DNA of 64,000 nt from Fen-1231 sp035286465 (GCA_035286465.1 DATEDF010000022.1:62001-126000); one strand, 5' to 3'; counted from the stretch's first letter, positions 52,206 through 60,550 are shown. Made by a program: numbers and translations. The notes: a model not told the origin generated them from the sequence alone.

Positions 52206-52293
52206 ACGGTGATCAGATGTCGATCTTCGGTGCTCGGAGGCGCCTCTGAGAACCGAAGACCGAGAACCGACAACCGGCTACTCGCCGTTGCAG
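52196..52293. repeat. inverted-repeat element between heptosyltransferase and cupredoxin genes
   Basis: Ends carry GCGAGTAGACGG (from 52198) and the complement CCGGCTACTCGCCGTTGCAG (to 52293). The inner part, ATCTTCGGTGCTCGGAGG and CCTCTGAGAACCGAAGACCG, pairs imperfectly. The right half closely resembles the right half of the element at 62-166 (both have GACAACCG, CTACTCGCCGTTG). The TAG at 52203-52205 is the heptosyltransferase stop. On the other side it ends two bases before the cupredoxin stop. Confidence 0.75.
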
Positions 52294-52294
52294 G

Positions 52295-52741
52295 TCAGGG
52301 CTTCACCGTCACGTGCCCGATCATCCCGAGCGCCGCGTGGGGATCGCACTGGAAGTAGAACTTGCCCGTGCCGAACGTGAGGGCGATGTCCTGCGTCTGG
52401 CCGGGGAGCTGGAGCAGCGGCGTGGCGGGCGGCAGTCCGGTGCGGCCGGGGTTCGAATCCGGGAGGAAGTTCACGTTGTGCACGCCGACGACGATCTTGA
52501 ACCGCAGTACGTCGCCGGCGTTCGCCGCGATCTCCTTGGGCGAGTAGTAGTTCCCCTTCTCGTCGGATGTCGCCAACACCTCGATGACCTTGCAGGTCGC
52601 ACACGGCGTGGCCGTCGCGGGGAGCGCGGCGGGCGCGGCGGCCGCAGGCAGGGCGCTCTCGGGTTTCGGCGCTTTCTCGCCGCCGCACGCGGCGCTCGCG
52701 ACGAGGGCGGCGAGCACGGGGGCTCGGATCACGAATCGCAT
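52295..52741 (-). CDS. blue-copper (cupredoxin) lipoprotein
   Basis: A 148-residue predicted lipoprotein (signal ending VASAAC, Cys19) with an alanine/proline linker and a C-terminal cupredoxin domain. Type 1 copper ligands are His88 (VGVHNVNF), Cys132, His135 and Met140 (QCDPHAALGM, spacing C-x2-H-x4-M). An extra CATC motif at 47-50 lies just before the domain. ATG at 52741 has GGAG upstream. It is the last gene of the nos cluster, 32 bases from nosY, so an electron carrier to NosZ is the simplest role, not proved. Confidence 0.88.
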   Translation of the reverse strand: MRFVIRAPVLAALVASAACGGEKAPKPESALPAAAAPAALPATATPCATCKVIEVLATSDEKGNYYSPKEIAANAGDVLRFKIVVGVHNVNFLPDSNPGRTGLPPATPLLQLPGQTQDIALTFGTGKFYFQCDPHAALGMIGHVTVKP

Positions 52742-52773
52742 CAGGGACTCCAAAGAATCAGTAAACGGTGGGG

Positions 52774-53562
52774 TCAGAAGTCGCGCGTGCGGAACCGGCG
52801 CGCCGCGAGCGAGATCGGGACGGCACACCACGCGGCGAGCGCGGCGACGGCAATCCCGGTCCCGATCGCACTTCCGAAGGTATGTCGGAACAGCGCGCCC
52901 GTGTACCCCATCAGCGCCGGCACGTCGAGGCGCGTGAGCACGAGCACGCGGGCCAGGTCCACCGGGTTCGCGACCATCATCGCGAGGAGGGGCCTTTCGA
53001 GCGGCCAGTCGGCGAATGCGGCCGACGCGGCCAGCACGAGGCCGTCGTAGACGACGGTGGTGAGGAGCCACGCCCCGAGCGCGAGGCCGACACCCTTCAG
53101 CCGGTCGTCCGTCCGGAGCGCGATCCACGTCGCGAGGGCCGCGAAGGCGAGCGACAATGCGACGCCGGCCGTGAAGAGCGCGGCGAGCGCGGCGGCGCCC
53201 GCACCGGCGCGCAGGTTGAGCACGAACGGAATGCCTGCCCCGACGGCGAACGCGCCGGCCAGCGGCAGCGCGAGACCAAGGTAGAGCCCCGCGAAGAGTT
53301 GGCCGCGCCGCACGGGTTGGGCGAGGAGCAGCTCGACGAACTCGCGCGACGCGTAGACGTGCATGCTGCCGAACACGAGCGCGACGAGCGGCACCACGAG
53401 CAGCACGACGTTGAGCAGGCTCAGGACGACCTGCGGTCCCGTTCCGCCGAACCAGAACAGCCCTTCGGCGACGAGAAAGAAGCTCGCGGCGTAGGCCGCG
53501 ATCCACCGGTTGCGCGAGAGGTCGCGGAGCCCGGCCTCGAGGACGAGCAGGACGATGTTCAC
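52774..53562 (-). CDS. nosY: NosY-type ABC transporter permease
   Basis: Membrane subunit of the NosFY exporter, which with NosD supplies sulfur or another factor for the CuZ site of NosZ. The 262-residue protein has about six helices and starts with VLLVLEAGLRDLSRNRW, like the NosY family; FGSMHVYASREFVELLLAQPVRR is the conserved loop after the second helix. GTG at 53562 overlaps the nosF stop as GTGA. Confidence 0.9.
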   Translation of the reverse strand: MNIVLLVLEAGLRDLSRNRWIAAYAASFFLVAEGLFWFGGTGPQVVLSLLNVVLLVVPLVALVFGSMHVYASREFVELLLAQPVRRGQLFAGLYLGLALPLAGAFAVGAGIPFVLNLRAGAGAAALAALFTAGVALSLAFAALATWIALRTDDRLKGVGLALGAWLLTTVVYDGLVLAASAAFADWPLERPLLAMMVANPVDLARVLVLTRLDVPALMGYTGALFRHTFGSAIGTGIAVAALAAWCAVPISLAARRFRTRDF

Positions 53563-54335
53563 GCGGCCTCCGGCTCACCGGGGAGCCAGACGGCGGCGGG
53601 CGGCGCATCCGCCGCCGGCGCGAGCGCCCCGCCCCGCGCCGAGCGCATCAGCGCGGCGATAGCCGGCTCGAGCCGCGTCTCGCCGGTGCGCGCGAGGAGC
53701 GCCGCCACGGTGCCGGCGAATCGCAGGGAGCCGTCGCACAGGAAGGCGACGTCGTCGGCCAGCTCCTCCAACTCCGCCAGGATGTGCGAGGAGACAACGA
53801 CCGTACGGCCCTCGGCGCGCGCGCGTCGGATCTTCTCCTTGAGCACCCCGCTCGCGACGGGATCGAGCCCCGCCGTGGGCTCGTCGAGGATGAGGAGTGC
53901 GGGACGGAAGAGAAACGCGATCGCCGCGTTCAGCTTCTGTCGCGTGCCGCCAGAGAGCGTCCCCACCGGCTTGTCCATCTCGCGCTGCAGCGCGAACGCG
54001 CCGATCAGTTCCTCGTCGCGCGCGGTCCCCGGCCGGAGCGCCGACACGAGCGCGAGCACGTCGCGCACGCGCAGGTTGTCCGGGAAGCGCGCGGCCTGCG
54101 GCATGTAACCGAGCGCGCGCCGGTAGTCGCCGGCGGCGTCCGCCGGCTCGCCGTTGACGAGCAGCGCGCCCGCGTCGGGACGCGTGAGGCCAAGCACGAT
54201 CTTGAGGAGCGTCGTCTTCCCCGACGCGTTGGGGCCGACCAGGGCCGTCACGGCGCCGGGGCGCACGGCGAGCGAGATGTCCGTGAGGACCTGGAGCGCG
54301 CCGAAGCGTTTGCGGATGCCGGCGAGCGCGATCAT
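53559..54335 (-). CDS. nosF: NosF-type ABC transporter ATPase
   Basis: ATPase partner of NosY. The 258-residue protein has Walker A GPNASGKTTLLKIVLG, the signature TLSGGTRQKLNAAIAFLF, Walker B LLILDEPTAGLDP and the switch histidine in VVVSSHILAELEE. ATG at 54335 overlaps the nosD stop as ATGA. Normal length; the order nosD-nosF-nosY is standard for nos clusters. Confidence 0.92.
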   Translation of the reverse strand: MIALAGIRKRFGALQVLTDISLAVRPGAVTALVGPNASGKTTLLKIVLGLTRPDAGALLVNGEPADAAGDYRRALGYMPQAARFPDNLRVRDVLALVSALRPGTARDEELIGAFALQREMDKPVGTLSGGTRQKLNAAIAFLFRPALLILDEPTAGLDPVASGVLKEKIRRARAEGRTVVVSSHILAELEELADDVAFLCDGSLRFAGTVAALLARTGETRLEPAIAALMRSARGGALAPAADAPPAAVWLPGEPEAA

Positions 54336-55573
54336 CGGGGCGAGCGCATCAGCGGGCTCCTGTCCACGAGTGCCGCCGGGGTGAGCACCGGCAACACGCG
54401 CTCGGCCGCGTCGAGGAGCGCGACCAGCGGGCTGCGGAGCAGCACGAGCGCCGGCGGGTGCTGCTCCACGACGAGGGCGAAGAAGCGCACGGGATGGAAG
54501 GGTACGTCGCCGACGCCGTCGCCGTCGAGGTCGTAGCCCTTGTACTCGTCCCACCAGTTCCCCGCGAACGTCGCGCTCGGCGAGCGCGAGTTGGTGCTGA
54601 CGTCGAACGCGTTGGCAGCGAACCGGTTGCCCGTGAAGCGGTCGTCCTCCGCGTCGGCGAGCACCTTCACGGCCCACCCGTTCTGCACGAAGTCGTTGTC
54701 GCGCACGGCGAGGCGCGACGAGCCCTCGAGGTAGAGCCCCGTCGAGTTCCGCGAGAACAGATTCCCGGCGATCTCGCCGCCGAGGATCTCCTTGAGGAGG
54801 AGCCCGTAGGCCGCGCTCCCCAGGGAGCGCTCGAAGCGGTTGCCGCGGATGACGATCCCGCGGCTGTACATCACGGCGACGCCCGAGGCGTTGTCGCGGA
54901 ACGTGTTCTCCTCGTAGCGGCAGGAGTCGGAGAACATGAAGTGCAGGCCATAGCGCTGGCTTCGCTCGCTGACGTTCTGCCGTGTGACGCCGTGTTGCGA
55001 GAACTCGAAGTAGATCCCGTCGCGGTGGCCGCGCACCACGTTCCGCTCGACGACGGCGCCCGGCGAGTACCAGAGATGAATGCCGTTGCCGCTCGTCGTC
55101 TGCGACACGCCGTGCGCGATGATCGTGTTCTCCCGCACGACGCAGTCGGCGGCGCGCTCGAGGTAGATGCCGAACAGGTTGTCGAGCAGGCGGTTGCGCT
55201 CGATCAGGCAGCGGCGCGCGCCGCGCACGCGCAGTCCGGCGCGGTCCTCGAGGTTCGAGACGCCGGTGCGCGCGAGCGCGAGCCCCCGCACGGTCACGTC
55301 GTCCGCGGCGATCACGAGCACCTCGCGCTGCCCTTCCCCGTCGAGCACGGGCCAGCCGCGCCCCTCGAGCGTGAGACCGGGCGTGCGCACGACGAGATCG
55401 CGCTCGCGGTACGTACCGGCCTCGATCACGATGCGATCGCCGGGGCGCGCCAACGCCAGCGCCGCGGCGATCGTGCGCACGCTGCGGCGGGGGCCGACGA
55501 CGATGTCGGCCGCGCGGAGCGACGCCGGAACCCCGAGCGCCAGGAGAGCGATGATCGCCGGGAGCCGCCTCAT
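54332..55573 (-). CDS. nosD: NosD periplasmic copper-site maturation protein
   Basis: Periplasmic right-handed beta-helix protein required for CuZ assembly in NosZ. The 413-residue protein has a signal peptide ending LRAA and then many NosD/carbohydrate-binding repeats with the pattern N-x-F/I at turn positions, such as LIERNRLLDNLFGIYLE, VVRENTIIAHGVSQTT and IRGNRFERSLGSAAYGLLLK, and GNWWDEYKGYDLDGDG near the end. ATG at 55573 overlaps the nosL stop as ATGA. Confidence 0.92.
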   Translation of the reverse strand: MRRLPAIIALLALGVPASLRAADIVVGPRRSVRTIAAALALARPGDRIVIEAGTYRERDLVVRTPGLTLEGRGWPVLDGEGQREVLVIAADDVTVRGLALARTGVSNLEDRAGLRVRGARRCLIERNRLLDNLFGIYLERAADCVVRENTIIAHGVSQTTSGNGIHLWYSPGAVVERNVVRGHRDGIYFEFSQHGVTRQNVSERSQRYGLHFMFSDSCRYEENTFRDNASGVAVMYSRGIVIRGNRFERSLGSAAYGLLLKEILGGEIAGNLFSRNSTGLYLEGSSRLAVRDNDFVQNGWAVKVLADAEDDRFTGNRFAANAFDVSTNSRSPSATFAGNWWDEYKGYDLDGDGVGDVPFHPVRFFALVVEQHPPALVLLRSPLVALLDAAERVLPVLTPAALVDRSPLMRSPR

Positions 55574-56034
55574 CGCCGGGCCGGCCCCGCGTGGGTCGTG
55601 TCCGCGAGCAGGTCGGCCCACGTGAGCACGCGGCCGCCGAGCCGGGCGCGCCGCTCCTCGGCGGCCGTCGGCGAAGCGAAGGCGACCAGCGAACGCCCCA
55701 TCGGGCTCTTGAGGAGGCCCCCCTCGAGGAACCCCGCCTGCTCGACGCGAACGAAGGTGCCGGGATGTTGCGCGTCCAAGACGTAGAGCGCGCGCACCGT
55801 GCCCGGCTTCGCTGCGCGCGCCCAGCCCGCGAGACACTCGATGGAGTCGAACTTGTGCGCGCGGCCCTTGCGCGTCACCGCCTCACCGCCGAAGCGCGCA
55901 TCGGCGATCGTCATCCGGCAGTAGTCGCAGGCGTCCTCGTTCAGCGCGATCGGTTCCGGCCCCGCAACGGCACAGCCGGTTAGCAGCGCCGGGAACACGA
56001 CCACCGTGAGCGGGAACCGCAGGTGACGATGCAT
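55570..56034 (-). CDS. nosL: NosL copper-chaperone lipoprotein
   Basis: Outer-membrane or periplasmic Cu(I) lipoprotein that delivers copper to NosZ. The 154-residue protein has a lipobox LLTGC (Cys21) and the conserved copper motif DACDYCRMTI (Cys36, Cys39, Met41), then FDSIECLAGW and GFLEGGLLKSPMG, as in NosL. ATG at 56034 is the start of the signal peptide. Confidence 0.92.
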   Translation of the reverse strand: MHRHLRFPLTVVVFPALLTGCAVAGPEPIALNEDACDYCRMTIADARFGGEAVTRKGRAHKFDSIECLAGWARAAKPGTVRALYVLDAQHPGTFVRVEQAGFLEGGLLKSPMGRSLVAFASPTAAEERRARLGGRVLTWADLLADTTHAGPARR

Positions 56035-56077
56035 GTGGTGACGGAGGAAGTCGGTGTAACGCCGCGCGGGTCGCGCG

Positions 56078-56707
56078 CTACGCCGCGACCATGAACGGAA
56101 CGGACGCCACGCGCGCGGAAGTGCGATCCGCGCGCGCGCGCCGGAAAAAGGCAAGGTAGAGCGCGAACGCCACGAGCGCCGCGGCGAGCACGAGCGCCCA
56201 GCCGCCGGAGGCGGGCCACGACGTCGCCCTGAAGTTGAGCAACTGCTTGGTGCCGAGGAGCGGCGGCTGATAGGACATCCCCGGGATCCGGATGATCGCG
56301 TTCGGGTCGAGATCGTGCCCGTAGTCATAGCCCCACCGCCAGTAGTCCGCGAGCCCCGCGAGGAGGAGGGCGCCAAGCGCCGTTCCCCAGATGGCGAAAG
56401 GCACTCGCTTCCCCAGTGCGGCGACGCCGAGCCCCGTCACGATGAGCCCGCCCAGCAGCACCGGCATGAAGCGCAACTCCGGAATGGCGTCCGGCTCGAT
56501 GCGCTTCATGCCGATGTAGTGATTGAGTCCGTTGATGTTCGCGAGGTCATGCTCTTTCACCCCGTCCACCGTATTGACCCGGATGAGCATGCCGAGCCCC
56601 TCGGGGTATTGCGGCGCGAAGAGGGAGACCCGCCAGAGCGGCAGCGCGTAGGCCGCGCTCATCAGAAGCGCGGCGACGACAACGAGGGTGCGCACAAGGC
56701 GGGACAT
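56078..56707 (-). CDS. nos-cluster membrane protein of unknown function
   Basis: A 209-residue protein with about four membrane segments (VVVAALLMSAAYALPLW at the start, two in the middle, ALVLAAALVAFALYLAFF near the end). A conserved-looking periplasmic loop contains GLNHYIGMKRIEP and, later, GMSYQPPLLGTKQLLNF, with potential histidine and methionine metal ligands. It lies between nosZ and nosL, consistent with the small membrane genes often found in clade II nos clusters. It may help copper handling or electron flow; no direct evidence. Confidence 0.72.
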   Translation of the reverse strand: MSRLVRTLVVVAALLMSAAYALPLWRVSLFAPQYPEGLGMLIRVNTVDGVKEHDLANINGLNHYIGMKRIEPDAIPELRFMPVLLGGLIVTGLGVAALGKRVPFAIWGTALGALLLAGLADYWRWGYDYGHDLDPNAIIRIPGMSYQPPLLGTKQLLNFRATSWPASGGWALVLAAALVAFALYLAFFRRARADRTSARVASVPFMVAA

Positions 56708-56780
56708 GGCCGGGGGTTCCGGTGAGGGCCGGGCCGTGCGGCGGGGCGACGATGCGCCCCGGCCGCGCGGCGTCAGTGCG

Positions 56781-58784
56781 TCACTCCTTCTCTCCGCCGG
56801 CCTTCGGCGCCGCCGAAGGCCCTCTGGAGAGCGTCCCCGTCAGCGCGACGTTGCTCCCCGCCGGCGAGACGCGCACGTACCCCTGCATCTCCTGATGGAG
56901 CGCCGAGCAGAAGTCGGTGCAGTACATCGGGAACACGCCCACCCGAGAGGGGATCCACCGGAGCGTCCTCGTCTCGCCGGGCATCACGAGCAGCTCGCCG
57001 TTCGTGTTGCCCATGATCGCGAAGCCGTGCGGGACGTCCCAGTCCTGCTCGAGGTTCGTGACATGGAAGAGGACCGTGTCGCCGAGCTGCACGCCCTCGA
57101 TGTTGTCGGGGGCGAAGTGCGAGCGGATCGCCGTCATCCGCACGTGCACCTTCTTCCCGTCGCGGGTGACGCCGGTCTCGCGCTCGGCGCGCGCGACCAT
57201 CGGGTTCCGGTTCTCGGCGAGCTTGAAGAACTTGAGCTGCTTGTCCTTGATCTTCGCGGCCTCGATGGCGTTCCCGTAATGCGGCTCGCCCTCGGTCGGA
57301 AAATCGAGCAGGAGGCGCATCTTGTTACCGGTGTTGTCGTAGAGCTGCGCGCTCTGCGTGAGCTCCGGGCCGGTGGGCAGGTAGCGGTCCTTCGTGATCT
57401 TGTTGAGCGCGATCACGTACTTCGCGTTCGGTTTCCGGGTGCCGCCACCGGGAATCATCAGGTGACCGATCGAGTAGTAGGTCGGCACGCGGTCCACGAC
57501 CTCCCAGGTGCCGAGCTTCCACTTCACGATCTCGGACGAGATGAACATCGAGGTGTAGGCGTAGCCCTTGCCGTCGAACTCGGTATGGAGGGGGCCCAGT
57601 CCCGGGTTCTGCACCTCGCCGGCCAGCGTGGACTCGTATGTGAGCACCGGGATGCCGTCGAGTTCGCCCTCGAAGGCCTTGTCGGCGATCGCCTTCTGCA
57701 TCTTCGAGAACGAGTGAACCGGGATCACGCTGGCGAGCTTCCCGCCCGCGGTGATGTACTCGCCCGTCGGGTCCACGTCGGCGCCGTGCGGCGACTTGGG
57801 CGTCGGGAGGAAGTACATCGCGCCCGGGCAGTCCTTCGGCTCCAGTTGCGTGACGGTCGTCAATCGCTCGGTCCGCGCGATGCGCGTGAACTCCTCCACC
57901 ACGTTGTGGAGGTACTCGACGCTCGCCGGCCTTCCCTTCCCCGCCTTGACGCAGGCGTCAATCGCCTTCCAGCTCACCGCGGCGACAAAGTCCTTGTCCC
58001 TCTGCGAGGCGTTGACCTCGAGGAGCGAGTTGGCCTGCTCGGTGTTGTACGTGCTGAGGAACATCCACCCGTGACTCGGGCCCTTCCCCGCCCGCGCGAG
58101 ATCGTAGCTGAAGCCGGGGACGATCATCTGGAACGCGATCGCCATCTTGCCGGGCTGGTCGGCGCGGATGAAGGAGATCTGTCCCTTGAAGCGCTGCTTG
58201 AAGTCCGCGATCGGCACGTCGGCATTCGGGACGGGGACGGAGAAGCGCGTGGACGAGATCACGAACTCGCTGTTCTCCGTCACGAACGGCGAGCCGTGGT
58301 TTCCGGCCGCGTTCGGGATCTCGATGATCTCTTCCGTCTCCATGCGCGTGAGGTCAATGCGCGCGATCCGCGGCGTGTTGTTGCCGTTGACGAAGAGCCA
58401 GCGGCCGTCGTCCTCGCCGGCGGTCTGCGAGAGCGTCGTGTGGTGCACGTCGTCCCACGGGATGAAGCCGTAGGACGTGTTGAGCATGGCCTTCGTCTCT
58501 TCGCTGTACCCGTAGCCGTTCTCCGGGTACTGCGAGAAGACGGGGATCGTCTTCAGCCGGCGTCCCGACGGGAGCGCGTACACCCCCACCTGTCCGTTGA
58601 AACCCCCGGAGAGGAAGGCGTAGAACTCGTCGTAGTCGCCGGGCGCGACGTACACGCGCTGCGCGGCGTCGCCCGCGGTGAGCGCCGGCGCGCCTTGTCG
58701 GGTCGAGCACGCATAGCCGAGGCCGAGAATCGCGACGACGGCCGCGACACCGGCGAGCAGGCGGGAGCGAAGGAACCGGGACAT
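56781..58784 (-). CDS. nosZ: clade II (Sec-type) nitrous oxide reductase NosZ
   Basis: Periplasmic multicopper enzyme reducing N2O to N2. The 667-residue protein lacks a twin-arginine signal and has instead a hydrophobic signal with a lipobox-like LGYAC (Cys26), as in clade II enzymes. A beta-propeller CuZ domain includes DDVHHTTLS, GNHGSP and HGADVDPTGEY, and the C-terminal cupredoxin CuA site has His in DVPHGFAIMG plus Cys622, Cys626, His630 and Met633 (CTDFCSALHQEM). ATG 58784, with GAGG upstream. First gene of nosZ-membrane protein-nosL-nosD-nosF-nosY-cupredoxin. Confidence 0.95.
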   Translation of the reverse strand: MSRFLRSRLLAGVAAVVAILGLGYACSTRQGAPALTAGDAAQRVYVAPGDYDEFYAFLSGGFNGQVGVYALPSGRRLKTIPVFSQYPENGYGYSEETKAMLNTSYGFIPWDDVHHTTLSQTAGEDDGRWLFVNGNNTPRIARIDLTRMETEEIIEIPNAAGNHGSPFVTENSEFVISSTRFSVPVPNADVPIADFKQRFKGQISFIRADQPGKMAIAFQMIVPGFSYDLARAGKGPSHGWMFLSTYNTEQANSLLEVNASQRDKDFVAAVSWKAIDACVKAGKGRPASVEYLHNVVEEFTRIARTERLTTVTQLEPKDCPGAMYFLPTPKSPHGADVDPTGEYITAGGKLASVIPVHSFSKMQKAIADKAFEGELDGIPVLTYESTLAGEVQNPGLGPLHTEFDGKGYAYTSMFISSEIVKWKLGTWEVVDRVPTYYSIGHLMIPGGGTRKPNAKYVIALNKITKDRYLPTGPELTQSAQLYDNTGNKMRLLLDFPTEGEPHYGNAIEAAKIKDKQLKFFKLAENRNPMVARAERETGVTRDGKKVHVRMTAIRSHFAPDNIEGVQLGDTVLFHVTNLEQDWDVPHGFAIMGNTNGELLVMPGETRTLRWIPSRVGVFPMYCTDFCSALHQEMQGYVRVSPAGSNVALTGTLSRGPSAAPKAGGEKE

Positions 58785-58954
58785 GGTGGGTGCCTCGTGG
58801 GTGGGAAAGGGCCAATCGCAGGGCGCGGCGGCATGCGGAGGTTGACCTTCCGCGCCTCGGCGCCTATATCTTGCTGTTTACTTACCACTTTGCGGTGTCG
58901 GCGCACGCCTGACTGTGCGTCGGCGATTCCCCGACGGAGTTCCCCGGAGCCCCC
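58785..58954. promoter_or_regulatory. nosZ/nsrR divergent control region
   Basis: This 170-base gap holds the promoters of both the nos operon and the regulator. It contains an AT-rich island, CTATATCTTGCTGTTTACTTACCACTTTG, around 58863-58892, standing out in a GC-rich setting; TATATC and its neighbours could be -10 elements for either direction. No exact FNR/NNR box (TTGAT-N4-ATCAA) was found, and no clear NsrR palindrome. Confidence 0.45.
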
Positions 58955-59386
58955 GTGCGACTCACTCGGCATACCGATAACGCGTTGCGCTGTCTCACTT
59001 TGCTGGCGATGCGCCCGGAGGTGCCCGTCACCGTCGGCGAGGTGGCGCGGCGGATGCGGATGTCGGAGGACCACCTCTTCAAGGTGATCGGCCGGCTCGT
59101 CCAGCTCGGCTACGTGAAGACCCAGCGCGGGCGCTCGGGCGGCGTGCGGCTCGCCAAACCGCCGCGCGAAATCCGGATCGGACGGGTCGTGCGTGAGACG
59201 GAGGAGAGTTTTGCACTCGTGGAGTGCTTCACGCCCGAGACGAACCAGTGCCCGATCGCGCCGGCCTGCGTGTTGGCGACCACGCTCGATCGCGCCCTGA
59301 AGGCGTTCCTCGGAGTGCTCGACGAGCTGACGCTGGCGGACCTGGTCAGGCAGCCGAGGCGGCTGGAGCGGTTGATGCCGCTTTGA
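58955..59386 (+). CDS. nsrR: NsrR-like Rrf2-family iron-sulfur regulator
   Basis: A 143-residue winged-helix repressor of the Rrf2 family. It has the DNA-binding region VGEVARRMRMSEDHLFKVIG and the wing GRSGGVRLA. Three cysteines, Cys91, Cys99 and Cys105 (ECFTPETNQCPIAPAC), and Asp8 match the [4Fe-4S] ligands described for NsrR, so it likely senses nitric oxide. GTG at 58955 has GGAG nearby. Divergence from nosZ suggests direct control of the nos operon. IscR and RirA relatives have different cysteine spacing. Confidence 0.85.
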   Translation: MRLTRHTDNALRCLTLLAMRPEVPVTVGEVARRMRMSEDHLFKVIGRLVQLGYVKTQRGRSGGVRLAKPPREIRIGRVVRETEESFALVECFTPETNQCPIAPACVLATTLDRALKAFLGVLDELTLADLVRQPRRLERLMPL

Positions 59387-59389
59387 CAC

Positions 59390-59490
59390 TGCAGAAGCGA
59401 GTAGAGCGTAGACGGTAGACAGGAGACCGTGTACGTATGCAAACGTGAACGGTCTCCTGTCTACCGTCTACGCTCTACTCGTCGTTGTAG
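59390..59490. repeat. inverted-repeat element with a perfect 33-base stem
   Basis: The arms 59398-59430 and 59449-59481 are exact 33-base complements (CGAGTAGAGCGTAGACGG at the outer end), separated by 18 bases, GTACGTATGCAAACGTGA. The outer flanks CTGCAGAAG and TCGTTGTAG continue weaker pairing. It contains the tandem word CGTAGACGGTAGAC. The TAG stop of maf is inside the right arm. It is the best preserved member of the window's repeat family. Confidence 0.85.
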
Positions 59491-60098
59491 TTGAGCCCCG
59501 AGCCGAAGCCGTATCGCACCCCGACGCGCGCGAGCAGCTCCACCAGCCGCGCGAGCCCCAGTCCCATCACGCTGAAGTAGTCGCCGTCCACCCGCTCGAC
59601 GATCGTCGCGCCGTAGCCCTGGATGCCGTACGAGCCCGCCTTGTCGAGCGGCTCGCCGGTGGCGACGTACGCGGCGACGTCGCCCTCGGTGAGCGGACGA
59701 AAGGTGACCGTGACGGCTTCCACGGCCGACTCTGTGCGCGCGCCCCGCGCCACCGCCACCGCGGTGAACACCGTGTGCGCGCGGCCACTCAGGCGACGCA
59801 GCATCGCGGCCGCGTCCGCCGCATCGCGGGGCTTGCCGAGGATGTCGCCGTCCACGACCACGATGGTGTCGGCGGCGATCACCGCGACCCCGGCCTCGCC
59901 GTCGGCGATCGCGCGCGCCTTGATGCGCGCGAGGCGTTCGGCGTGCCCGGCCGGTGTCTCACCGCCCAGGAGCGACTCGTCCACGTGTGCCGGGCGCACC
60001 TCGTGCGGGATCCCGATGAGCGCGAGCAGCTCGCGGCGCCGGGGCGACGCCGAGGCGAGGATGACTCTGGGCGAGGCCGGCCCGCCGCGGTCCGCCAT
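59475..60098 (-). CDS. maf: Maf-family nucleotide pyrophosphatase
   Basis: House-cleaning pyrophosphatase (dTTP/UTP or m7GTP type). The 207-residue protein starts with VILASASPRRRELLALIGIP (the Maf fingerprint), then AADTIVVVDGDILGKP, and GSYGIQGYGATIVERVDGDYFSVMGL-like sequence near the C-terminus, typical of YhdE/Maf proteins. ATG at 60098 is chosen for family fit. The last residues, NDE and the TAG stop (59475-59477), are written by the repeat element. It is 14 bases from dtd. Confidence 0.92.
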   Translation of the reverse strand: MADRGGPASPRVILASASPRRRELLALIGIPHEVRPAHVDESLLGGETPAGHAERLARIKARAIADGEAGVAVIAADTIVVVDGDILGKPRDAADAAAMLRRLSGRAHTVFTAVAVARGARTESAVEAVTVTFRPLTEGDVAAYVATGEPLDKAGSYGIQGYGATIVERVDGDYFSVMGLGLARLVELLARVGVRYGFGSGLNYNDE

Positions 60099-60112
60099 CC
60101 GGGGTCTCCCGC

Positions 60113-60550
60113 CTATCGCTCGAGCCAGAGTGTCACGGGGCCGTCGTTCACCAGCTCGACGTCCATCATCGCCCCGAACTCCCCTGTCTCCACGCGGAGC
60201 CCGCGCTCGCGCAGGAGCTGAACGAAGCGCTCGTAGAGCGGAATCGCCGTCTCGGGGCGCGCCGCGTCGAGAAAGCTCGGCCGGCGCCCCTTCGCCGAGT
60301 CGCCGTACAGCGTGAACTGCGAGACGACGAGCACCGCGCCACCAACGTCGTCGAGCGCGAGGTTCATCTTGCCCTCCGCGTCGCCGAAGAGGCGAAGCCC
60401 GGCGACCTTGTCGGCCATCCACGCGAGCTGCTCGTCGCCGTCGGTGTGCGTGAAACCGACGAGGAGCACGAAGCCCGTCGCGATCCGTCCCGTGACTCGA
60501 CCGCCGACCCGGACCTCCGCTCGCGAGACGCGCTGTAGCGCAATTCGCAT
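60113..60550 (-). CDS. dtd: D-aminoacyl-tRNA deacylase
   Basis: Hydrolyses D-amino acids, and glycine mis-attached to tRNA-Ala, from tRNA. The 145-residue protein has MRIALQRVSRAEVRVGG at the start, SQFTLYGDSAKGRRPSF (active site) in the middle and the terminal VNDGPVTLWLE, with the Gly-cisPro motif. ATG at 60550. Divergent from a TPR-like gene 20 bases away. Confidence 0.95.
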   Translation of the reverse strand: MRIALQRVSRAEVRVGGRVTGRIATGFVLLVGFTHTDGDEQLAWMADKVAGLRLFGDAEGKMNLALDDVGGAVLVVSQFTLYGDSAKGRRPSFLDAARPETAIPLYERFVQLLRERGLRVETGEFGAMMDVELVNDGPVTLWLER

